In this document: positions 43,116 through 51,381 of the stretch, piece by piece
Position numbering within the stretch: position 1 is the stretch's first letter
Layout: the number at the start of each line of letters is the position of its first letter
Assembly (NCBI GenBank): GCA_964242305.1
Contig: CAXTBB010000019.1
Coordinates: 6,247 to 70,246, forward strand
Direction of reading: 5' to 3'
Source of the DNA: DATLGB01 sp964242305
Lineage (GTDB): Bacteria > Actinomycetota > Thermoleophilia > Solirubrobacterales > Solirubrobacteraceae
DNA length: 64,000 bases
Position numbers and translations under genes: made by a program
The notes under the pieces: model-generated
Databases searched by the model: none
What the model saw: the letters and a program-made list of their open reading frames with translations, nothing else
Told to the model about the DNA's origin: nothing

Positions 43116-44057
43116 TCACAGGCTCCGCAGGACCCTCGTGCGATCGACGGCCGCCCGGCGCGTGACGTCCGCGTCTGGCGCGATCAGCTCGAAGTCGTGC
43201 GGCACGCCGGGACGGACGATCAGCTCGACCTCGACGCCTGCCTGCGACAACCGTCGCGCGTACTCGACGTCCTCGTCACGGAAGGCGTCGAGCTGGCCGA
43301 CTTCGATATAGGCAGCCGGCAGGCCGGCGAGGTCTTCCGCGCGTGCCGGCGCCGCGTAGGCCGGCACGTCGCCGCTACCCGCCCGGTCGCCGAGCAGGCA
43401 CGCCCACCCGGTGGCGTTGTCGTCATAGTCCCAGGCCAGGAACGGCTCGAGCAGCGGGTCGGAATCCGTCGTGCGGTCGTCCAGCATCGGATAGATGAGG
43501 ATCTGTCGCGCGAGCGCCGGGCCGCGGCGATCGCGGGCCATCAGCGCCACGCCCGCGGCCATGCCGCCGCCCGCGCTGTCGCCCATGATCGCGATGCGGT
43601 CACGGTCGCCACCGAGCTCCGCGGCATGCCCGGCGACCCAGGTCAGCGCGGCGTAGACGTCCTCGACCGCGGTCGGATACGGGTGCTCAGGCGCGAACCG
43701 GTAGTCGACAGAGACGACCGTCACCCCCGACGTGGCCGCGTAGACACGGCAGCTCGGGTCGCTCGCCTCCAGGTCGCAGCAGAAGTGACCGCCGCCGTGT
43801 AGGTAGACCACGAGCCCGCCCGTCGGCGGGGACGGCGGCCGGTAGACCCGTAAGCGGACGGGCACACCGTCTGCGCCTGCGGTCTCCGCGTCGTGGGCGA
43901 CGACGTCCGTGGGTGGGCTCAGCCGCGCGTTCAGCGCGACGGTCATGGCGTCGAAGTAGGCGCGCCGTCCGCGCCAGTCCCCGCGCGGGAACGCCGGCGG
44001 GTCGGGCGGCAGCGTCTTGAGCGCCGCTGCGATCTCCGGGTCGAAGGCGAACGTCAT
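43116..44057 (-). CDS. Alpha/beta hydrolase, hormone-sensitive-lipase family
   Basis: The 313-residue esterase has the oxyanion motif YLHGGGHFC, nucleophile Ser in MGDSAGGGMA, Asp in VGQLDAFRDED and His in GVPHDFELI. I chose ATG 44057 because GGAGGAG lies at a good distance; an earlier start would add 10 residues. It probably hydrolyses a carboxyl ester. The operator at 44204-44216 lies in the gap before the divergent aminotransferase, but a remnant coding stretch (44054-44209) separates it from this gene. Confidence 0.9.
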   Translation of the reverse strand: MTFAFDPEIAAALKTLPPDPPAFPRGDWRGRRAYFDAMTVALNARLSPPTDVVAHDAETAGADGVPVRLRVYRPPSPPTGGLVVYLHGGGHFCCDLEASDPSCRVYAATSGVTVVSVDYRFAPEHPYPTAVEDVYAALTWVAGHAAELGGDRDRIAIMGDSAGGGMAAGVALMARDRRGPALARQILIYPMLDDRTTDSDPLLEPFLAWDYDDNATGWACLLGDRAGSGDVPAYAAPARAEDLAGLPAAYIEVGQLDAFRDEDVEYARRLSQAGVEVELIVRPGVPHDFELIAPDADVTRRAAVDRTRVLRSL

Positions 44058-44209
44058 CCGAGCACTCCTCCAGGGGAGGCCGAGCACCCGGCGGCGGGCC
44101 GTCCCGTAGCGCAGCGCGCGCGGGCCTCCGGCCTGTCCGGTTCGACGATCACGTCCTGCCGGCCAACCGCGCCGCGCAGGTCCTCGATCAGCGACGTAAT
44201 ACTAGACAT
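44054..44209 (-). pseudogene. Possible 5' remnant of an FAD-linked oxidase
   Basis: From an ATG at 44209, inside the operator, a minus-strand frame reads MSSITSLIEDLRGAVGRQDV, which resembles the N-terminus of GlcD/D-lactate-dehydrogenase-type oxidases (LIxDLRxxVGxxxV). After about 40 residues it runs into GC-rich noise before the esterase start. It could be the stub of a lost gene once controlled by the operator. The family call rests on one short stretch. Confidence 0.3.
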
Positions 44210-44216
44210 GGTGTCC
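44204..44216. promoter_or_regulatory. TetR-like operator before class III aminotransferase
   Basis: AGACATGGTGTCC fits RGACA-N3-TGTCY perfectly and is followed by AAAGT. It ends 10 bp before the aminotransferase ATG at 44227. Confidence 0.6.
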
Positions 44217-44226
44217 AAAGTTTGGC

Positions 44227-45612
44227 ATGGTAACGCCCGTGGCCATTGTGACGACCTCCGACCTCCAGGCACAGGCTCAGCGCCATCTCTGGATGCACTT
44301 CGCACGTCCATCGGCCTACGGCCCCGCCCGCGAGGTGCCCGTCATCGTCCGCGGCGAAGGCTGCCACGTCTGGGACGAGCACGGCAAGCGCTACTTCGAC
44401 GGGCTCAGCGCGCTGTTCTGCGTCAACGTCGGCCACGGACGCGCCGACATCGCTCGCGCGGCGGTGGACCAGGCCGCCGAACTGGGGTTCTTCACCACGT
44501 GGTCGTTCGCTCACCCTCCGGCCATCGAGCTGGCGACGAAGATCGCCTCCCTCGCGCCGGGTGATCTCAACCGCGTCTTCTTCACGAGCGGCGGCAGCGA
44601 GGCGGTCGAGACGGCGATCAAGCTCTCCCGCCAGTTCCACAAACTCAACGGCCAGCCGGGCAAGACGAAGATCATCGCGCGCGAGTCCGCGTATCACGGC
44701 ACGTCGATGGGCGCCCTGAGCGCGACGGGAATCGCCGCCTTCCGCAACCAGTTCGAGCCGCTGATGCCGGGCGGCTGCCACGTCCCCAACACCAACCTGT
44801 ACCGGATGGCCCAGGGCACGGGCGCAGAGACGCTCGCCGAGGCGATCGCCGAGCGGATCGTGTTCGAGGGCCCCGACAGTGTCGCGGCCGTGATTCTCGA
44901 GCCGGTCCAGAACGCCGGCGGATGCTTCGTCCCGCCGCCGGGCTACTTCGAGCGCGTCCGCCAGATCTGCGACGAGCACGACGTCCTCCTCATCTCCGAC
45001 GAGGTCATCTGCTCGTGGGGCCGGCTGGGCAGGTGGTTCGGGGCGCAGCGCTACGGCTACCAGCCCGACATCATCACGACCGCCAAGGGCATCACCAGCG
45101 CCTACGCCCCGCTGGGCGCCGCGATCGCCTCCGACCGGCTGATGGACGCCTTCATCGCCGCCGACGCGCCCTTCTCCCACGGCTTCACGTTCGGCGGGCA
45201 CCCGATGAGCGCCGCGGTCGCACTCGCCAACATCGCTGTGATGGAAGACGAGCACATCCTCGCTCACGTCCGCCGTCACGAGCCCGACTTCCGGGCGATG
45301 CTCGACTCCCTTCGCGACATCCCGATCGTCGGCGACGTCCGCGGGGCCGGCTACTTCCAGGCCATCGAACTCGTCAAGGACCCAGCCACCAAGCAGCGCT
45401 TCACTCCAGATGAGTGCGACCGTCTGCTCCGTGGCTATCTCGCCGACGAACTCCATCGGCGCGGGCTCATCTGCCGCGCTGACAACCGCCTCGATCCCGT
45501 CGTCCAGCTCAGCCCGCCACTCATCTCCGGTCCCGCCGAGTTCGCCGAGATGGAGAGCGTTCTGCGCCCTGCCCTCGAGGGCGCCGCCCGCCACCTGGGC
45601 CTGTTCAGCTGA
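44227..45612 (+). CDS. Class III aminotransferase (omega-amino acid/taurine-type)
   Basis: The 461-residue PLP enzyme has FFTSGGSEAVETAIKLSR for phosphate binding, LISDEVICSWGRLGRW with the PLP Asp, and the PLP lysine in ITTAKGITSAYAPLGAA. It belongs to the class that transfers distal amino groups (beta-alanine, taurine or omega-amino acids) to pyruvate or 2-oxoglutarate. It is controlled by an operator at 44204-44216. Its 3' end overlaps the convergent BKACE gene by 8 bp. Confidence 0.92.
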   Translation: MVTPVAIVTTSDLQAQAQRHLWMHFARPSAYGPAREVPVIVRGEGCHVWDEHGKRYFDGLSALFCVNVGHGRADIARAAVDQAAELGFFTTWSFAHPPAIELATKIASLAPGDLNRVFFTSGGSEAVETAIKLSRQFHKLNGQPGKTKIIARESAYHGTSMGALSATGIAAFRNQFEPLMPGGCHVPNTNLYRMAQGTGAETLAEAIAERIVFEGPDSVAAVILEPVQNAGGCFVPPPGYFERVRQICDEHDVLLISDEVICSWGRLGRWFGAQRYGYQPDIITTAKGITSAYAPLGAAIASDRLMDAFIAADAPFSHGFTFGGHPMSAAVALANIAVMEDEHILAHVRRHEPDFRAMLDSLRDIPIVGDVRGAGYFQAIELVKDPATKQRFTPDECDRLLRGYLADELHRRGLICRADNRLDPVVQLSPPLISGPAEFAEMESVLRPALEGAARHLGLFS

Positions 45613-46435
45613 GCCCGAGCAGCTCCCGTGCTTGGTCGGGGGACGCGACCGGACGCTCGAGCTCGGCGGCGAGGCGGACGATGCGCTGCACGAGCGTTGC
45701 GTTCGTCGCGCGCTCGCCCCGGCTGAACCAGAGGTTGTCCTCGAGCCCGGTGCGGACGTGCCCGCCGGCGATCAGGCAGTAGGCGTTCAGACGCAGCTGG
45801 GCGCGGCCCAGCCCGCATACGGACCACAGCGTCCCCTCGGGGAGCTGGCGGCGGAGGTGCTCGACCATCTCGATCGAGGCGGGGACGCCGCTGCCAGGGA
45901 CGCCGAGCACGAACTGCACCACGAGCGGATCAGAAAGCAGGCCTTCGTCGCGGAGCTGTCGGGCCAGACCGACGAAACCCGTGTCGAAGCACTCGAGCTC
46001 CGGGCGGACCCCACGGTCCAGGAACGCCTGCGCCATGCGCCGTAGGAACGGAAGATCGCCCTCGAAGATGCGGTCTCCGAAGTTGATCGTCCCGCAGTCG
46101 AGCGAGGCCATCTCGGGCTCGAGGCTCAGCGGCCCGAGGCGGTCGTCACGCAGCGAACGGCCCCCGGCGCTCCCACACGAGAGGTTCAGGATCGCCCGGC
46201 AGCCCGCGTCGTGGATGCGGTCCACGAGCATGCGGTAGCGCTCGGTGTCTTGCGTCGGCGTTCCGTCCTCCTCGCGCGCGTGGAGGTGGAGCACCGCCGC
46301 ACCGGCATCGGCCGCCGCGAGCGCCTCGCTCACGATCTCGTCCGTCGTCACCGGGAGGTTGGGGTGCTTGTCCTTATCGACGCCGATCGAGCCGGTGATG
46401 GCGCACTGGATGATCACGGGATCCGTCGGAGTCAT
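45605..46435 (-). CDS. BKACE (beta-keto acid cleavage enzyme, DUF849)
   Basis: This 276-residue TIM-barrel enzyme is of the 3-keto-5-aminohexanoate cleavage type. The zinc HxH is in VLHLHARE, and GGHVRTGLEDNLW is the typical C-terminal signature. BKACE enzymes condense a beta-keto acid with acetyl-CoA to give acetoacetate and a new CoA ester. The founding member acts in lysine fermentation after a B12-dependent aminomutase, an interesting parallel to the B12 mutase encoded 3 kb away. It is divergent from the ALDH gene across the operator 46458-46470. Confidence 0.92.
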   Translation of the reverse strand: MTPTDPVIIQCAITGSIGVDKDKHPNLPVTTDEIVSEALAAADAGAAVLHLHAREEDGTPTQDTERYRMLVDRIHDAGCRAILNLSCGSAGGRSLRDDRLGPLSLEPEMASLDCGTINFGDRIFEGDLPFLRRMAQAFLDRGVRPELECFDTGFVGLARQLRDEGLLSDPLVVQFVLGVPGSGVPASIEMVEHLRRQLPEGTLWSVCGLGRAQLRLNAYCLIAGGHVRTGLEDNLWFSRGERATNATLVQRIVRLAAELERPVASPDQARELLGLS

Positions 46436-46457
46436 GAGCCGAACCTATCGTGAGATT

Positions 46458-46470
46458 AGACACGTTGTCA
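46458..46470. promoter_or_regulatory. TetR-like operator between BKACE and ALDH-TetR units
   Basis: AGACACGTTGTCA matches RGACA-N3-TGTCY except for the final base, and AAAGT follows. It lies 22 bp from the BKACE start and 41 bp from the ALDH ATG, so it can control both and also the TetR gene, which would be autoregulated. Confidence 0.6.
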
Positions 46471-46511
46471 AAAGTCACGTAAGCTCGTAACACCCGAGCG
46501 GAGGAGCAGCG

Positions 46512-47933
46512 ATGGAGATGTTCGTGGCCGGCGAATGGCGTCAAGAGGCGAAGCGGCTGGCGGTGCGCAGCCCGTTCAGCGGAGACGTCATCGACGAGGT
46601 CCCCGACGCCTCCGAGGGAGGCGTCGCCGACGCCCTGGCCGCAGCCGAGGCCGGAGCCGTCGCGATGGCCGCGTTGCCTGCCCATCGCCGCGCGGCGCTC
46701 CTGGAGGCCTCTGCGGATGTCGTTGCGAGCCAGGTCGACGAACTGGCCGACCTCATCACCCGCGAACAGGGCAAGACGAGGACGGAGGCCGCGGGCGAGG
46801 CCGGCCGCATCGCGCCGATCCTGCGTGCGTGCGCCGCGGAGGCGGTGCGACGCACGGGAGAGGTGCTCGCGATGGACGCCGCCCCAGCCGGAGAAGGACG
46901 CCTCGGGTTCACGCTTCCCGAACCCTGCGGCGTCGTCCTCGCCATCACCCCGTTCAACTACCCCGCGCTCCTCGTGCTCCACAAGGTCGGCCCAGCGCTG
47001 GCAGCGGGCAACGCGGTCTTGCTCAAGCCAGCGGTGACGACGCCCCTCACCGCACTCTGGCTCACCCGCGCACTGCTGAAAGCCGGCTGGCCCGACGGGG
47101 CGCTGCAGTGCATCACGGGCTCGGGCTCCCGGCTGGGGCCGCTGCTTTGCGCCAGCCCACGGGTCCGGAAGATCTCCTTCACCGGAAGCGTCGGGGTGGG
47201 CGACGCCATCGCTCGAGCCGCCGGCGCGAAGCGACTGACCTGCGAGCTGGGCTCCAACGCCGCCGTCGTCGTCCTCGCCGATGCCGATGTCGTCCATGCG
47301 GCGAAGGAGATCGTCCGCAGCGGCTTCGTCAATGCGGGCCAGGTTTGCATCTCGGCGCAGCGGGTGCTGGTAGCTCCGGACGTGCGGGACGAGCTGGTGA
47401 AAGCGGTGCTCGAGGGCGTCGACGCGTTGCGCCCCGGCGACCCCGCGGACCCGGCGACGACGCTGGGGCCCCTGATCACCGCCGGCGAGGCCGAACGCGT
47501 CGTCGGGGTGATCAACGACGCTCGCGAGGCCGGCGCGACGATTCTGCGAGGCGGCGGTTCTTCCTCGTCGCTGGTCGAGCCGTCCGTGGTGCTGGATCCG
47601 AGTGAGGACAGCGCGGTCTGGGACGAGGAGCTCTTCGGGCCGGCAGTCGCCATCCGCGCGAGCACGGCGAAGGAGGCCCTGGCAGCGGCGAACCGCAGCC
47701 GCTACGGACTGTCGATGAGCGTCTTCACCCAGGACGTCGATCGCGCGCTGGCGTTCGCGCGCGGGGTCCGCAGCGGGATGGTGCACATCAACTCAGGCCC
47801 CCTGTTCCGGATCGACTCGATGCCCTACGGCGGCGTGCGCGACAGCGGGTTCGGCAAAGAGGGCCTGCGCTACGCGATGGACGAGATGACCGAGCACAAG
47901 CTCGTCGTCGTGCACCCGGGCGCCAACGCGTAG
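46512..47933 (+). CDS. Aldehyde dehydrogenase (NAD(P)+)
   Basis: This 473-residue ALDH has the cofactor-site ITPFNYPALL, Rossmann FTGSVGVGDAIA, catalytic Glu in CELGSNAAVVV and catalytic Cys in NAGQVCISAQRV. GGAGGAGC precedes the ATG. It resembles succinate-semialdehyde-type enzymes. It would oxidise the aldehyde made by an aminotransferase such as the one at 44.2 kb. It is followed 13 bp later by the TetR regulator, so they share a transcript. Confidence 0.93.
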   Translation: MEMFVAGEWRQEAKRLAVRSPFSGDVIDEVPDASEGGVADALAAAEAGAVAMAALPAHRRAALLEASADVVASQVDELADLITREQGKTRTEAAGEAGRIAPILRACAAEAVRRTGEVLAMDAAPAGEGRLGFTLPEPCGVVLAITPFNYPALLVLHKVGPALAAGNAVLLKPAVTTPLTALWLTRALLKAGWPDGALQCITGSGSRLGPLLCASPRVRKISFTGSVGVGDAIARAAGAKRLTCELGSNAAVVVLADADVVHAAKEIVRSGFVNAGQVCISAQRVLVAPDVRDELVKAVLEGVDALRPGDPADPATTLGPLITAGEAERVVGVINDAREAGATILRGGGSSSSLVEPSVVLDPSEDSAVWDEELFGPAVAIRASTAKEALAAANRSRYGLSMSVFTQDVDRALAFARGVRSGMVHINSGPLFRIDSMPYGGVRDSGFGKEGLRYAMDEMTEHKLVVVHPGANA

Positions 47934-47946
47934 GGTTCCGACGCGC

Positions 47947-48639
47947 ATGCCAGTCGTCAACCGGGCGTTACGAGCCGACAGTGAACGCACGCGCCGGCAG
48001 ATCCTCGACACCGCGCGCGAGATGTGCCGGCGTGAAGGCTACGAGAACATAAGGATGGCCGACATCGCCGACAAGGTCGGCCGGACCCGTGCCACCGTCT
48101 ACAACCACTTCGCGACTCGCGACGATCTTCTACAGGCGCTGTGCGAGGAGTACCTCGACGGGTTCCTCGACCTCTTCGATGGCATCCGGGCGTGGTTGCG
48201 CGACGAGCACAGCGTCTTCGAGGTGCTCCGCGAAACGGTCGCCTCCGAGTTGCGCTGGCGGGTCTCCCACGCTGAGCTGCGCGGAGCGCTCGACAGCGCG
48301 CGCCGCCTTCGCGCGCCGTTCTACATCCGGGGCGAAGAGCGCATCGATGAGGCCGTCCGGCTCTGGTTCGCGGCGATCTACGCCGCCGCGAAGGAACGGG
48401 GTGAGCTGCGCGCCGACCTTGACGTGGACTTCGCCAGCCGCCCGATCTACGCCATGGTCGACTCGGTCGTACGCGGGTTTTCCGTGCGCGTGTCGGCGCG
48501 CGAGGTCGAGCGCTCGGCCGATCAGGTGGCCCGACTGCAGTGGCATGCGCTGTTCGCCGCCGATCCCGAGGACTCACCGCCGTTCTCCGCGCTCGCGATC
48601 GACCTCGACGAGATCGGTCGCGCCTGGCAGCGCCGGTAG
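47947..48639 (+). CDS. TetR-family transcriptional regulator
   Basis: The protein has 230 residues. The N-terminal helix-turn-helix is clear: RRQILDTAREMCRREGYENI, then MADIADKVGRTRATVYNHFA. The ligand-binding domain is long (about residues 75-220). It is co-transcribed with the ALDH behind the operator copy at 46458-46470, so autoregulation is likely. It is the only TetR gene in the window and the main candidate to bind RGACA-N3-TGTCY, but this pairing is inferred only from position. Confidence 0.92.
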   Translation: MPVVNRALRADSERTRRQILDTAREMCRREGYENIRMADIADKVGRTRATVYNHFATRDDLLQALCEEYLDGFLDLFDGIRAWLRDEHSVFEVLRETVASELRWRVSHAELRGALDSARRLRAPFYIRGEERIDEAVRLWFAAIYAAAKERGELRADLDVDFASRPIYAMVDSVVRGFSVRVSAREVERSADQVARLQWHALFAADPEDSPPFSALAIDLDEIGRAWQRR

Positions 48640-48642
48640 TCG

Positions 48643-49545
48643 TCAGTCGAGGTTCGTCCAGACAGACTTGACCTCGGAGTAGAGGCGAAGGGCCTCCTCC
48701 CCGATCTCGCGCCCCCAGCCCGGCGGCGACGCGATGCGCGCGCCCGACGTCGCGCGTCCAGACGCCGGCGGCGAGCCCGTAGTCGGTCGTGTTCGCAGCG
48801 CGGATCACCTCGTCCTCGTCGGCGAAGGGCATGACGACGACGACGGGCCCGAAGATCTCCTCGCGGGCGACGCTCATGTCCGGCCCCACGTCGGCGAGGA
48901 CGGTCGGCTGCACGAACCCGGCCCGGACCGACCCTCAGCTCCTTCGCACCGCGCGCCGGTCCTCGAGCGTCTCGTCGTAGATCGAGCGCTCGACGAACAG
49001 CCGTGACCCGGCGGTGCAGTCCTGGCCCATGGTGGCGAAGATGCCCCAGAGCGCCCCGTCCCGGCGCTGCTCCGGGTCAGCGTCCGCAAAGACGACGTTC
49101 GGTGATTTCCCGCCCAGCTCGAGCGAGACACGCTTGAGCTGGGCGGTCGCACGATTGCTTTGCCCACCGTGGTGCTGCCGGTGAAGCCGACCTTGTCGAC
49201 CCGGGGGTGATCCACGAGGGCGTGGCCGGTGACCTCGCCCGTTCCGTTGAGGACGCTGAGCGCCCCGGGCGGAAGGCCGGCCTCTGCCGTCAGCTCCGCG
49301 AGGCGCAGCGCGCTCAACGGCGTCGGTTCGGCGGGTTGAGGATCACGGACGGGGATCTGCTTGCCGTCGAGCTTGTCGCACCAGCCGGCGTAGTACCGGA
49401 ACCAGGCGGCGGACAGCGGCACGTCCTCGGCGCGCGCATTGGCCACGGGCTTGAGGGTGCGCCAGCGCTCCTCCGGTGAGCACGCTCCCAGGTCCCCTCC
49501 ATCGCCCTCCGCGCCGAGCGCACGGCCCGGTCATGCCGCGATCGT
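48643..49545 (-). pseudogene. Decayed aldehyde dehydrogenase gene
   Basis: Pieces of an ALDH appear in several minus-strand frames: FRYYAGWCDKLDGKQIPV near the start, LPPGALSVLNGTG and VDKVGFTGSTTVGKAIVR in the cofactor domain, PTVLADVGPDMSVAREEIFG near the end, and a correct C-terminus GEEALRLYSEVKSVWTNLD. Frameshifts and deletions break it throughout, including the catalytic Cys region. It starts next to the perfect operator 49556-49568 and was probably regulated by it. The intact ALDH at 46.5 kb belongs to a different subfamily. Confidence 0.8.
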
Positions 49546-49555
49546 ATTCAAAACT

Positions 49556-49568
49556 GGACACTCTGTCC
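49556..49568. promoter_or_regulatory. Perfect TetR-like operator before B12 mutase gene
   Basis: GGACACTCTGTCC is a perfect inverted repeat, identical to the copy at 15533-15545, and is followed by AAAGT. It lies 52 bp before the mutase ATG and next to the ALDH pseudogene start. Confidence 0.65.
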
Positions 49569-49620
49569 AAAGTCCTCTAGGGTTCCGCATTCCGAGCCAG
49601 TCCGCGAAAGGATCCCTCCC

Positions 49621-51378
49621 ATGACTCAATCCGCGATCGACCTGGGTGCACTGCTGCCATCCGGTCTTGCGCCCGGCGCGGAGCTCATCGCAGAGGGCCG
49701 GCGGCTTTCACGCGAGGAGGTCGAGATGGGGACGACGCTCTACCTCGAGGAGAAGGGCGTCAGGTCGGAGATCGAGTACCGCAACCGTGCCGCGACCGAG
49801 GGGATCCCGTGCACGACGGTGAATGTCGGCATGAACACCTGGCGGGAGACCAAGGAAGCGCTGGAGTACATCTACGCCAACGCGCTCGAGCGCGGCGTCC
49901 GGCCTCCCGACCGCTTCAACCTGCTCGCCGAGCGCCGCATGGGCCTCCCACCCGAACTGCGAGCGGATGCGCCCGCGGAGACGGGCCCGTGCCTGTGGAC
50001 AGAGCAGGATTGGTTCGAGCTCGGCAACACCGTGCCGATCCATCCCGAGTGCGGCGACAACATGATCGGTGGCCCGGGCTCGGTCACCAACGCGATCATG
50101 GCGCTCCGCGCGGGCTCGACGACAGTGGGTGTCGCGAGCCAATTCGTGTGGCGCTGGCCCTACTGGGACGACGAGGCGGCGCAGATGGCCGCCGTCGTCA
50201 CCGCCGCCGCGGTGCTGGCCGAGAAGCGCGACCATGGCGCCGTCCTCAACGGCTACATCGACGACGGCTACTGCGGCGTGTTCAGCGACTACGCGACCCT
50301 CGTCGGCTGGGCGATGCTCGAGCGATACGTGTTCGAAGAGCTGATCGGCGTCCCGTATTCCGTCTCGTGGGGCGGCCTCACCGCCGACCCACACCACAAG
50401 GCGGCCGTGACCATGGCGCTGGACGCGGTCAACCCGAACAACACCCATCCGGCGTATATCAACGGCGACACGATCAGCCATACCGAGGACTTCAACGGCA
50501 ACTTCGCGGGCGTGTCGATCGACCTGCTGGTGCAGAAGACGGTGTGTGTCAAGTACGGCATTGCCGCCGGCCTCATCGCCGTCCCGGTCACGGAGACGAC
50601 GCGAATTCCCTCGATGGAGGAGATCGCCGACGTCCACGCCGTCAATCGGCGCCTCGAGGCCTACATCCCGTCCATGGAGCAGATGATCGACTGGCGGGCA
50701 CTCGAGGCCCAGCGCGACCGGCTGGTCGCGGGCGGCAACAAGGTGTTCGACTCCTGCATCGAAACCATGCGCGCGACGGGCGTCGACGTGAGGGATCCGC
50801 TGCAGGTCCTGCTCGTGCTCAAACGCATCGGCAGCGACACGTTCGAGCGGCTCTTCGGCGCGGGTGAGGCAGACGAGGACGAGCTCAGCGGACGCGCGCC
50901 GGTCCTGCGGACGGACCTCGTCGGAAAGACCATGCTCTTGCGCAACGAGGCGCTCGCCCTCGTTCGCGAGCAGATGGGAGCTGACGCGCTCGAGGGCCGC
51001 AGCATCGTCGTGGCGTCGAGCGACGTGCACCACTTCGCCCTGTTCATGCTCAAGTCGGTGCTCGAGCAGGCGGGGGCGAAGGTCATCGACGTCGGGGTCA
51101 GCCGTGACCCGGAGGACATCGTCAAGGTCGTCATCGAGACCGCGGCCGACGCCGTTGCCGTCACGACCCACAACGGGGTCGCACGGTCGTTCGGCATGGC
51201 CCTCGCCGATCAGCTGACCGAGGCCGGCGTGGCCGCGCCCGTCTTCATGGGCGGGGTCCTCAACGAGGACATCCCAGAATCCCCCACGCCGATCGACGTC
51301 CGCCCTCAGCTCTGGGAGCATGGCATCCGGACGCCCGACGACATGCCGACGCTCATCAGCGAGCTCCAGGCCGTGTAG
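49621..51378 (+). CDS. Cobalamin-dependent mutase, glutamate-mutase-like, with fused B12 domain
   Basis: The protein has 585 residues. The N-terminal part (to about 440) is a TIM-barrel-like mutase domain, with stretches such as HPECGDNMIGGPGS and VPYSVSWGGLTADPHHK; I recognise it only distantly. The C-terminal 130 residues align by eye with the small (GlmS-type) B12-binding subunit. The base-off motif DxHxxG is read as D468-V-H470-H-F-A473, with Ala replacing the Gly; GVSRDPEDIVKVVIETAADAVAV follows. It would catalyse a radical carbon-skeleton or amino-group migration with adenosylcobalamin. The GlmL-like gene 3 bp downstream supports this. The substrate is unknown. Confidence 0.78.
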   Translation: MTQSAIDLGALLPSGLAPGAELIAEGRRLSREEVEMGTTLYLEEKGVRSEIEYRNRAATEGIPCTTVNVGMNTWRETKEALEYIYANALERGVRPPDRFNLLAERRMGLPPELRADAPAETGPCLWTEQDWFELGNTVPIHPECGDNMIGGPGSVTNAIMALRAGSTTVGVASQFVWRWPYWDDEAAQMAAVVTAAAVLAEKRDHGAVLNGYIDDGYCGVFSDYATLVGWAMLERYVFEELIGVPYSVSWGGLTADPHHKAAVTMALDAVNPNNTHPAYINGDTISHTEDFNGNFAGVSIDLLVQKTVCVKYGIAAGLIAVPVTETTRIPSMEEIADVHAVNRRLEAYIPSMEQMIDWRALEAQRDRLVAGGNKVFDSCIETMRATGVDVRDPLQVLLVLKRIGSDTFERLFGAGEADEDELSGRAPVLRTDLVGKTMLLRNEALALVREQMGADALEGRSIVVASSDVHHFALFMLKSVLEQAGAKVIDVGVSRDPEDIVKVVIETAADAVAVTTHNGVARSFGMALADQLTEAGVAAPVFMGGVLNEDIPESPTPIDVRPQLWEHGIRTPDDMPTLISELQAV

Positions 51379-51381
51379 CCC

